Positions 17,078-23,579 of a DNA stretch of 24,867 bases are shown here, piece by piece. The translations under genes were made by a program, and so were the position numbers. Every line of letters begins with the position of its first letter. The stretch's first letter is position 1. The notes beneath the pieces are model-generated. The model saw only the letters and a program-made list of their open reading frames with translations, did no database searches and was not told the origin of the DNA. Origin of the DNA: Thermocaproicibacter sp041859875 (GTDB taxonomy: Bacteria; Bacillota; Clostridia; Oscillospirales; Acutalibacteraceae); assembly GCA_041859875.1 (NCBI GenBank), contig JBFLFY010000026.1, positions 1-24,867 of the forward strand. The letters run 5' to 3'.

Positions 17078-18199
17078 ATGGACCGCGTCGAATATCAGAA
17101 ATATGCGCCCAAAGGCATGGTAAACCGGGGCAACAGGCAAAGAATCCGAAACTGTATGAAAAAGGCAATGGCGGGTCAGCCCCTTACCATAGGTTTTTTG
17201 GGCGGCTCTATTACACAGGGAAGTTTGGCTTCTTCGCCGAAAAAATGCTATGCGTTTTTAGTTTATGAATGGTGGAAACAGAAATTTCCAATGTCAGAAA
17301 TAGCTTATATCAATGCGGGCGTTGGAGGAACCACTTCACAGTTTGGTGTTGCCCGCGTAAAGGACGACCTGCTTGCGAAAAAACCTGATTTCGCCGTCAT
17401 TGAATTCAGTGTCAACGACGACGCCAATGATCTTTTTGAAGAAACTTACGAGGGGCTCATTCGTACCATTGAAAAAAGTGATTGCCGACCGGCTGTCCTT
17501 TTGCTGCATAATGTCCGCTATGACAGTGGCGCCAGTGCGGAAGAATACCACAGGAGGATAGGGGAAGCATATCATTTGCCGTGTGTGAGTATGAAAACGT
17601 CGCTTTACCCCAATGTCGTTTCCGGAAGAATCAAGAAAAACGATATTTCTCCGGATGGACTGCACCCCAATGACCTCGGTCATCGATTTGTGGCAGATAC
17701 TGTAATTGCCTGCCTGGAAGATATTTTTCAGGATTTGGCGACGGTGGAAAGCCAAGATCCTTTACCAAAGCCGCTTACCCGCAACAGGTACGAAGATTCC
17801 AGACGCTTGCAGAATGATAACTGCAGGCCGGCCTGTTCTGGATTTACGGAGGACCTGCGCCCTCAGGAGCGGGTGAGCGATGCTTTTAAGCGCGGCTGGG
17901 TGGCTTCAAAAACCGGCGCCGCTATCACTTTCGAGTTTATGGGCACCAGTGCAGCCGTGCAGTACCGCAAAAGTGTAAAACATCCTGCTCCCATTGCGGA
18001 AGCAATAATAGACGGCGACGAATCACATGCTGTAAAATTGGATGCAAACTTTGAGGAGGAATGGGGGGACTGCCTTGCTGTAACTATGGCAGCGCAGAAT
18101 CTTCCGATGGGAAAACACAAACTTGAAATCCGCATTACACAAGCTGAGCCAAACCTGGCTGCGGCATTTTACCTTGTTTCCATCATTGTTTCAAGATAA
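17078..18199 (+). CDS. CE17-like SGNH acetyl esterase
   Basis: A 373-residue protein with domains in the opposite order to its neighbour: SGNH domain first (about 30-215), then a beta-rich C-terminal domain (about 250-373) resembling a CBM35-like module. Active-site residues are S44 in FLGGSITQG, the NAGVGGTTS block (G83-G84), N113-D114 in FSVNDD, and D193/H196 in DGLHPNDLGH. This order and the pairing with a CE2 enzyme match the CE17 mannan acetyl esterase of Roseburia intestinalis, which works with CE2 to remove acetyl groups from all positions of beta-mannan. No signal peptide is seen, so it is probably cytoplasmic. The CE17 name is a context-supported assignment; SGNH hydrolase is secure. 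Confidence 0.78.
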   Translation: MDRVEYQKYAPKGMVNRGNRQRIRNCMKKAMAGQPLTIGFLGGSITQGSLASSPKKCYAFLVYEWWKQKFPMSEIAYINAGVGGTTSQFGVARVKDDLLAKKPDFAVIEFSVNDDANDLFEETYEGLIRTIEKSDCRPAVLLLHNVRYDSGASAEEYHRRIGEAYHLPCVSMKTSLYPNVVSGRIKKNDISPDGLHPNDLGHRFVADTVIACLEDIFQDLATVESQDPLPKPLTRNRYEDSRRLQNDNCRPACSGFTEDLRPQERVSDAFKRGWVASKTGAAITFEFMGTSAAVQYRKSVKHPAPIAEAIIDGDESHAVKLDANFEEEWGDCLAVTMAAQNLPMGKHKLEIRITQAEPNLAAAFYLVSIIVSR

Positions 18200-18284
18200 G
18201 CCTGTGCGCCAGTTGCAGCGGATTTCTGATTAAAATCCAACAAAATATTTGGCTTAAATTCTATTTCTTCCATCCATTTAGTAA

Positions 18285-18313
18285 TTGACTTTTTGGCTGC
18301 TGTTTCGTATAAT
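18285..18313 (+). promoter_or_regulatory. Promoter of the LacI-family gene
   Basis: TTGACT (18285-18290), a 17-bp spacer and a perfect TATAAT (18308-18313) make the best consensus promoter in the window, about 55 bp ahead of the start codon. It suggests steady, activator-independent expression of the regulator. Confidence 0.75.
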
Positions 18314-18315
18314 TT

Positions 18316-18338
18316 AAGTAAATTAAGTAGAATTAGCT
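18316..18338. promoter_or_regulatory. Degenerate operator-like site in the lacI-like gene leader
   Basis: AAGTAA, then 11 bp, then TTAGCT begins 2 bp after the -10. The two palindromes at 15848 and 19688 share AAGTAA-N11-TTACTT starting 4 bp after their -10 boxes. The right half matches at only four of six bases, so autoregulation through this site is possible but weakly supported. Confidence 0.35.
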
Positions 18339-18367
18339 AAATTTAGAAAGACTGGAAGATGAGGCAG

Positions 18368-19390
18368 ATGGTCAAAGCGGTGCGCATGGCGGACATTGCG
18401 GCAAAGCTTGGCGTGAGTACAGTGACGGTGTCTAAAGCACTTGCAGGCAAGGATGGCGTCAGCGAACCCATTCGGGAGAAAATCAAGGTTCTGGCGGATG
18501 AAATGGGCTACCGCTATGGGGCATCTTCCAAAAAAAATCCAAAGAATACCGGAAATGTTGGCATCTTGATTCCGTCCGGCTATGTTGGAAAAACAAACTC
18601 ATTTTACTGGGATATGTATGAACTTGTGGTGAAGCGCCTTGCCAACAACGGATATTTTGGCATTTTGGAAATGGTCAGCCATGAGGATGAAACCCAGGTC
18701 GTGGAACCGCGTGTTTTGCAGGACAGTAAAATAGATGGCCTTATCCTGATTGGGCAGGTAGCAAACAGTTACCTGGAAATGCTTCGTCGGGCAAAGGTAC
18801 CCACTATGTATCTCGATTTTTATGACGCGGAAAGCGGGGGAAGCTGCGTTATCTCCGATGGGTTTTACGGGATGTATACCGTTACGAACTACATCATATC
18901 CATGGGTCACCGTGACATTCGCTTTGTCGGCTCCATTCATTCAACAAGCAGCATCTGCGACCGCTACTATGGCTATCGCCGCGCGATGATGGAGCATAAC
19001 CTTCAGGTAACCGAGGATATGGTAATTCCAGACCGGGGTGACGACGGTACAATTTCCGTCCAGCTGCCGGAAAAGCTGCCCACGGCGTTTGTCTGCAACT
19101 GTGACTTGGTTGCAGGCAACGTACTGAACCGTTTGAAGGAAAAGGGCATTCGGGTTCCGGAAGACGTTTCCATTGCAGGTTTTGATGACTATCTATTTCC
19201 GGGTTTAAGTACGATTAAATTCACAACTTATGCCGTCGATATGGACGGAATGACTCGAGCCTGTGTAGAGCGCCTTTTACGCAAAATTCATAATCCAAAT
19301 TATGAACCGACACTGAAAATTGTCAGCGGCCGCTTTATCGTTCGGGACAGCGTACACAGGTTAGATTCGAGCCTCGATATAAAACTGTAA
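18368..19390 (+). CDS. LacI-family transcriptional regulator
   Basis: A 340-residue sugar-responsive regulator. The N-terminus is a classic LacI helix-turn-helix with hinge (VRMADIAAKLGVSTVTVSKA), followed by a periplasmic-binding-protein-like sensor domain. Typical sensor phrases are GLILIGQ, GHRDIRFVG and DVSIAGFDDY near the end. The ATG at 18368 fits with GGAAG 9 bp upstream; an ATG three codons earlier (18359) is possible but has no room for a ribosome site. It has its own consensus promoter and is the only gene between the esterases and the transporter. Repression of both operons through the 31-bp palindromes is my inference. The effector is probably a mannose-containing oligosaccharide. 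Confidence 0.92.
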   Translation: MVKAVRMADIAAKLGVSTVTVSKALAGKDGVSEPIREKIKVLADEMGYRYGASSKKNPKNTGNVGILIPSGYVGKTNSFYWDMYELVVKRLANNGYFGILEMVSHEDETQVVEPRVLQDSKIDGLILIGQVANSYLEMLRRAKVPTMYLDFYDAESGGSCVISDGFYGMYTVTNYIISMGHRDIRFVGSIHSTSSICDRYYGYRRAMMEHNLQVTEDMVIPDRGDDGTISVQLPEKLPTAFVCNCDLVAGNVLNRLKEKGIRVPEDVSIAGFDDYLFPGLSTIKFTTYAVDMDGMTRACVERLLRKIHNPNYEPTLKIVSGRFIVRDSVHRLDSSLDIKL

Positions 19391-19406
19391 AAATTTTTAA
19401 GATTTC

Positions 19407-19450
19407 AGAACGAAGCAAGCCTGCCCTCTTGGGCAGGCTTGCTTCGTTCT
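19407..19450. terminator. Perfect 20-bp-stem hairpin after the LacI-family gene
   Basis: Two exactly complementary 20-base arms (19407-19426, 19431-19450) enclose the loop TCTT. It lies 17 bp after the LacI-family stop codon and so probably ends that transcript. There is no clean T-run directly behind the stem; the next T-rich stretch starts about 8 bases later. Termination is likely but not textbook. Confidence 0.6.
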
Positions 19451-19621
19451 GCCAACATTTACTTATATTTTACAACAAAGCAAAAAGCAAAGCAGAAAAG
19501 TACAAGCCTTAAAATAGATAAGCTAAATACAGGATTAATTAAATTATAAATTAGCTAATACTAAAATAATGCACAAAATATAATCTGTAAATTGCGACAA
19601 TACAGAGAAATGAATAGATAA

Positions 19622-19653
19622 TATCAATATAGTGATAGAATATCAAAATAATG
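19622..19653 (+). promoter_or_regulatory. Direct-repeat activator site, transporter promoter
   Basis: TATCAATATAGTG (19622-19634) and TATCAAAATAATG (19641-19653) repeat with the same 19-bp period and at the same distance from the -35 as the pair at 15782-15813. They are less exact copies. The same AraC-family protein probably binds both (inference). Confidence 0.55.
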
Positions 19654-19655
19654 CA

Positions 19656-19687
19656 GTGACAAAATTAAACTAAATATTTATTATAAT
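19656..19687 (+). promoter_or_regulatory. Predicted promoter of the transporter operon
   Basis: GTGACA (19656-19661) and a perfect TATAAT (19682-19687) are 20 bp apart, as in the esterase promoter. Both share the nine bases GCAGTGACA around the -35. Confidence 0.6.
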
Positions 19688-19718
19688 ATTGAAGTAAATA
19701 AGCAAGATTTACTTCAAT
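19688..19718. promoter_or_regulatory. 31-bp palindromic operator candidate, transporter promoter
   Basis: ATTGAAGTAAAT and its exact complement ATTTACTTCAAT flank a 7-bp centre (AAGCAAG), starting on the base after the -10. It aligns without gaps to the palindrome at 15848-15878. At three arm positions the base differs between the two sites and its partner in the other arm differs to match. Confidence 0.65.
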
Positions 19719-19741
19719 ATTACTTTGGGAGGGTAAACGCT

Positions 19742-20530
19742 ATGAAAAGAATAATTAGTTCTGTCCTTGCATTGGCAATGCTCTTTTCCGTAACCACCTG
19801 CAGTTCCGGTGGAACGAGCAGCACATCTGCGGCCGCATCAAAATCTGGTGGGTCGGGTCCGTCAACAGAAACGGTGCCTACAATCGACCAGATTAAGCTT
19901 GGAACCGACTACAAAGATATTAAAGCAGATTTGAAATTCCTGACCCATAAAACAGACTGCGTCGACAGCGTGTTTAAAAACTATATACAGGAATTCCAAA
20001 AGCTCTACCCAAACATTAATATTACATATGAAGGCATTACGGATTACGAAAAAGAACTGGCAACCCGTATCACTACAAAAGACTGGGGCGACATCTGCAT
20101 GATTCCGGCCGCCATCACAAACAAAAAAGATCTTGCAACTTATTTTGTTCCCCTTGGCGACCAGAAGACTCTTGCAGACACATATCGCTTTTCAGACCAG
20201 TGGATGTATAACGGAAAGTCCTACGGAATTGCATCCAACGGGAATGCTCAGGGGCTGGTTTACAATAAAAAAGTCTGGAAAGAAGCAGGCGTTACCGATT
20301 TGCCGAAAACGCCGGATGAATTTCTTGCAGACCTGCAGAAAATCAAAGATAAGTTCGGAGGTAAAGTTGTTCCGCTTTACACAAACTTTGCAGCTCAGTG
20401 GACGATGACCGCTGTTTCCAAACTTGTTGAAGAAGCTGAAAATAAAAACGGCAAGTCACTGGATGCAATAATGGAAGATTGGAACCAGAAGTGGACGAAA
20501 GCCCAGGAAAAGTATAAGGCGTTAAGCTGA
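19742..20530 (+). CDS. ABC sugar-binding lipoprotein, internally deleted
   Basis: A 262-residue protein with a lipoprotein signal (MKRIISSVLALAMLFSVTTC, lipid site C20 with a less usual Thr before it) and a Ser/Ala-rich linker. The start of a CUT1 solute-binding protein follows: LKFLTHKTDC, QKLYPNINITYEG, GDICMIPA, QGLVYNKKVWKEAG. The end, GKSLDAIMEDWNQKWTKAQEKY, is the usual C-terminus of the same family. Intact members are about 420-460 residues; here the middle, about 170-200 residues, is missing in frame, with the join near residues 220-226 (bases about 20399-20417). Much of the second lobe is gone, so sugar binding is doubtful. Both halves belong to one family, so this is a deletion and not a frameshift. 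It precedes its permeases, with an attenuator between. Confidence 0.85.
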   Translation: MKRIISSVLALAMLFSVTTCSSGGTSSTSAAASKSGGSGPSTETVPTIDQIKLGTDYKDIKADLKFLTHKTDCVDSVFKNYIQEFQKLYPNINITYEGITDYEKELATRITTKDWGDICMIPAAITNKKDLATYFVPLGDQKTLADTYRFSDQWMYNGKSYGIASNGNAQGLVYNKKVWKEAGVTDLPKTPDEFLADLQKIKDKFGGKVVPLYTNFAAQWTMTAVSKLVEEAENKNGKSLDAIMEDWNQKWTKAQEKYKALS

Positions 20531-20550
20531 ATCAGACGAAGCTGCTGCCG

Positions 20551-20582
20551 TTGGGCCAGTGCGGTGCACTGGCCCAATTTTT
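20551..20582 (+). terminator. Intercistronic terminator/attenuator
   Basis: TTGGGCCAGTGC and its exact complement (20551-20562, 20566-20577) with a 3-base loop are followed by five T residues. The permease ribosome site AAGGAGG comes next. It probably ends part of the transcripts after the binding-protein gene, giving more binding protein than permease, a common arrangement. Confidence 0.85.
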
Positions 20583-20594
20583 AAGGAGGCTATT

Positions 20595-21635
20595 ATGAAA
20601 AAGAACCACATAACGGTGGCTGCCGCAAGGCATTTTCCGAAGGCAACACACTGGGCACACAGCCTGCGTGGCCAGCAAACTACGGTAACAATTGCTTTTC
20701 TTGCGGCTCCACTGCTTTTGTTTTTTGTATTTACTTGCATTCCTTTTTTTAATATGGTGCGGTTCAGCTTTTACGACATGAAGTATATCGGCGAAAAAAT
20801 TTATGTTGGGTTTGACAACTACATTTCCATCTTTTCCCGCGATGACATTCTGCAGTCCCTGGGGCTGTCACTTTACTATCTTGGCGCCTCTGTCATACAG
20901 CTTTCCGCCGCCCTGTTTTTTGCCTGTATTTTGAGTTTTAAGACGAAATGCGGTTCGCTGTTCAAAGGACTGATGTTTTTCCCGTTCTTGGTATGCGGAA
21001 TTGCTGTAGGGTTTATTTTTAAGTTTTTCTTTACACATGGCTTTGTTTTTGACACCGTCCTTTCTTGGATCGGGTTTAATGTGGATAATCTTCCCTACTG
21101 GTTGAAAGATACAAGTGTTAACAATTTTTCCCTTGCCGGCACCTCAATCTGGCGCTACACAGGGCAGATCTGGCGCTACACAGGGCAGAACATGGTACTG
21201 TTTATCGGCGCTATCATGTCGGTGGACCCAAATCTTTATGAAGCAGCCGAAATAGACGGTGCAAATGGATTTAATAAGTTTTTTCATGTGATGCTTCCAA
21301 GCATCAAGACCATCGTGGTTTTGAATATCATTCTTTCCGTTTCCGGTTCCATCAGCGTTTTCGAGCCGCCTTATGTTACAACAGGTGGATCTTTCGGAAC
21401 GGGTACCTACTTTGTCTTAATGGATCGCATTGCACATCTGGACCAGAAAGTCGGCCTGGCTTCTGCAATGGCTGTGGTGCTGCTTTTGATTATCATTTTG
21501 ATTACGGCTCTTCAAAAGCTCATTTTCCATATTTTCCTCGATGAAGATTCAAATGGTATGACGTATGTAGAACGCCATAAAAGAGCAAAGCGTGCAAAAG
21601 CCGCTTTAGCAGGGAAAGGGGCGATAAAAGAATGA
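20595..21635 (+). CDS. CUT1 ABC sugar permease, MalF/UgpA type, with 7-residue duplication
   Basis: A 346-residue inner-membrane permease with six or so helices. It has the ATPase-contact (EAA) loop YEAAEIDGANGFNKFFHVML followed by LP, and family phrases such as PFLVCGIAVGFIFKFFF and TGGSFGTGTYF. The ATG at 20595 is chosen because AAGGAGG (20583-20589) is 5 bp upstream; an ATG at 20559 lies inside the terminator stem. A tandem repeat of IWRYTGQ is present where relatives have it once, just before a membrane helix. The gene overlaps the next permease by 4 bp (ATGA), so the two are translationally coupled. Substrate is inferred from neighbours to be manno-oligosaccharide. Confidence 0.92.
   Translation: MKKNHITVAAARHFPKATHWAHSLRGQQTTVTIAFLAAPLLLFFVFTCIPFFNMVRFSFYDMKYIGEKIYVGFDNYISIFSRDDILQSLGLSLYYLGASVIQLSAALFFACILSFKTKCGSLFKGLMFFPFLVCGIAVGFIFKFFFTHGFVFDTVLSWIGFNVDNLPYWLKDTSVNNFSLAGTSIWRYTGQIWRYTGQNMVLFIGAIMSVDPNLYEAAEIDGANGFNKFFHVMLPSIKTIVVLNIILSVSGSISVFEPPYVTTGGSFGTGTYFVLMDRIAHLDQKVGLASAMAVVLLLIIILITALQKLIFHIFLDEDSNGMTYVERHKRAKRAKAALAGKGAIKE
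21147..21188 (+). repeat. Perfect 21-bp tandem duplication in the permease gene
   Basis: Bases 21147-21167 and 21168-21188 are identical and in frame, each coding IWRYTGQ. Related permeases normally have one copy (S-I-W-R-Y-x-G-x-N), so this is an insertion by slippage or an assembly error. Confidence 0.95.
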
Positions 21636-22495
21636 AGACGCGTGGGCTTACCGGAAAACAGATTGCTGGAAAGGCCATCTGGAAATTCCTTAAATATTTC
21701 TCACTCTGTCTGGGCTCTTTTATTGCGGTACTGCCACTCTATTCCTGCGTTGTTACGGCATTTAAATCGACAGACGAATACGAAAACACAAATGTTATGG
21801 CTTGGCCTGGCTCCTGGCTGTATTTCGAAAATTTCAAGACGGCCTGGCAAAAGGCAAATATGGGCCTTGCATTTTTAAACTCCACGATTGTGCTGATTGC
21901 TGTGCTGGCCGGTTCCATTCTGTTCAGCTCCATGCTCTCTTATGTTTTGAACCGGTTTCAGTTCCGCGGGAACCACCTGATTCGGAATCTGTTCCTTTTT
22001 GCCAGCCTAATTCCGGGTGTTGCTATGCAGGTTACTATTTATCAGATTATGTTTAAGCTGCATCTTATTAACAGCCTGGTAGGCTACATCATTTTGATGA
22101 TGGGCACCGATGTTATTTCCATCTACATTTTTCTTCAGTTCTTCGAAAACCTTTCCGTTTCGCTGGATGAGTCCGCTATCCTAGATGGATGCTCCTACTT
22201 CGGGGTGTTCTTTCGAATCCTGCTTCCCCTTTTAAAACCCGCCATCGTTACCTGCATCATCCTGAAAGGTGTTGCAACCTATAACGAATATTACTGCGCA
22301 AGCCTTTATCTGCAGGACAAGAATACGCTTGGCGTTGTTTCAACTGCACTCCGCGTTTTTACCGGGCCAATGGGAAGCCAGTACAATTATATCTGTGCCG
22401 GCGTAATTATTACCATGATACCGGCGCTTGTCGTATTTGTCCTATTTCAAAAACAGATTTACAGCGGCCTTGCCAGCGGGTCAGTCAAAGGCTGA
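21632..22495 (+). CDS. CUT1 ABC sugar permease, MalG/UgpE type
   Basis: A 287-residue inner-membrane permease, normal in length for the family. It starts in the ATGA overlap with the upstream permease. The ATPase-contact (EAA) loop is LDESAILDGCSYFGVFFRILLP, followed by LLKPAIVT. Other typical phrases are VVTAFKSTDEY near the N-terminus and NRFQFRGN in the middle. It forms a heterodimer with the MalF-type subunit. No ATPase gene follows; CUT1 importers of Firmicutes often borrow a shared MsmK-type ATPase encoded elsewhere. The last residues and the next gene are separated by 36 bp with an AAAGGA ribosome site. Confidence 0.93.
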   Translation: MKTRGLTGKQIAGKAIWKFLKYFSLCLGSFIAVLPLYSCVVTAFKSTDEYENTNVMAWPGSWLYFENFKTAWQKANMGLAFLNSTIVLIAVLAGSILFSSMLSYVLNRFQFRGNHLIRNLFLFASLIPGVAMQVTIYQIMFKLHLINSLVGYIILMMGTDVISIYIFLQFFENLSVSLDESAILDGCSYFGVFFRILLPLLKPAIVTCIILKGVATYNEYYCASLYLQDKNTLGVVSTALRVFTGPMGSQYNYICAGVIITMIPALVVFVLFQKQIYSGLASGSVKG

Positions 22496-22531
22496 TACCA
22501 TTTACATCTTCAACTGAAAGGATTAATCATT

Positions 22532-23554
22532 ATGAATCAAGTAAAAATCATCGGGAACGCGCTTCCCAATATACCATGGCAGGATGCTCCAGAAAAACCG
22601 CGCCTTTTACCCCTATGGCGCTACAGTCAAAACCCAATTACTTCCCGCAACCCGATTCCCGGTGTGGCGCGAATCTTTAACAGCAGTGTTCTGCCCTATG
22701 AAAATGCCTTTATCGGTGTTTTCCGCGGCGATCAGACAAATGGCATTCCGACTATCTACCTGGGCCGCAGCCAAGATGGAATTCATTGGAACTTCAGTAA
22801 GGACCGCATCCCGTTTCAGGATGAAAACGGAAAACCATTTATGCCGCTTTATTCGTATGACCCACGGCTTGTGGAAATAGACGGCACTTATTTTCTGATT
22901 TGGTGCCAGGATTTTTACGGAGCCTCCATTGGTCTGGCGAAAACGAAAGATTTCAAAACTTTTACCCGTTTGGAAAATCCATACCTGCCTTTCAATCGGA
23001 ACGCCGTGCTGTTTCCGCGCAGAATCAATGGCAAATACGTCATGCTGTCCCGCCCGAGCGACAGCGGCCACACTCCTTTCGGCGACATATTCCTCAGCGA
23101 AAGCCCGGATTTGGAGTACTGGGGCCATCACCGTCATGTAATGTCACGCGGCCAGGAGTGGTGGGAATCGCTGAAAATCGGCGGGGGAGCTGCACCGATT
23201 GAAACAAGCGAAGGCTGGCTGCTGTTCTACCATGGCGTAACAAGAACGTGCAACGGGTATGTTTACAGCATTGGCGGCGCAATCCTTGACATTGATCATC
23301 CTTCCAAAGTAAAATACCGCAGCCAGAACTATTTGCTGACGCCGGAAGAATGGTATGAGGAGCGCGGTTTTGTGCCAAACGTTACCTTCCCGTGCGCTGC
23401 ATTGGCGGATGCGGCCACCGGACGCATTGCCGTTTATTATGGAGCGGCAGACAGCTACGTTGGCCTTGCCTTTACAACCGTTGATGAAGTTGTTGCATAT
23501 ATTAAGGCAAACAGCGTGGTTACGCCGACCGATACAGAAATTGGCCGCCGGTGA
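22532..23554 (+). CDS. GH130 beta-mannoside phosphorylase
   Basis: A 340-residue cytoplasmic glycoside phosphorylase of family GH130. The catalytic Asp is D110 in the YSYDPRLVEIDG segment. Other family phrases are NPIPGVARIFNSSVLPY, FRGDQTNGIP, NRNAVLFPRRINGK and RPSDSGHTPFGDIFLSE. GH130 enzymes cleave beta-1,4-mannosides with phosphate to yield mannose 1-phosphate. The length, shorter than the roughly 390 residues of mannosylglucose phosphorylases (GH130_1), points to the manno-oligosaccharide phosphorylase type (GH130_2), but the subfamily is not certain. The next gene encodes the matching epimerase. The start has AAAGGA 9 bp upstream. Confidence 0.88.
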   Translation: MNQVKIIGNALPNIPWQDAPEKPRLLPLWRYSQNPITSRNPIPGVARIFNSSVLPYENAFIGVFRGDQTNGIPTIYLGRSQDGIHWNFSKDRIPFQDENGKPFMPLYSYDPRLVEIDGTYFLIWCQDFYGASIGLAKTKDFKTFTRLENPYLPFNRNAVLFPRRINGKYVMLSRPSDSGHTPFGDIFLSESPDLEYWGHHRHVMSRGQEWWESLKIGGGAAPIETSEGWLLFYHGVTRTCNGYVYSIGGAILDIDHPSKVKYRSQNYLLTPEEWYEERGFVPNVTFPCAALADAATGRIAVYYGAADSYVGLAFTTVDEVVAYIKANSVVTPTDTEIGRR

Positions 23555-23579
23555 TTTTTTAGGAAAAGAGGGAAATGCC

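Larger units (their letters stand above)
19391..19741. promoter_or_regulatory. Intergenic region before the transporter operon
   Basis: About 350 bp without a gene. It holds a perfect 20-bp-stem hairpin close behind the LacI-family gene, an AT-rich stretch with AATTAGCTAA (19549-19558, also found at 18331-18340 in the lacI-like leader), and the promoter module described separately at 19622-19718. The leader after the palindrome is short, with a GGGAGGG ribosome site before the ATG at 19742. Confidence 0.75.

Noticed and set aside
19742..20530. Frameshift or early stop as cause of the short binding protein
   Set aside because: The characteristic C-terminus is present in the same frame before the stop, so an internal deletion explains it better.
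23355..23579. 75-residue extension of the epimerase into the GH130 gene
   Set aside because: The extension is the GH130 gene read in another frame; GTG 23580 has a good ribosome site and gives the family's normal length.
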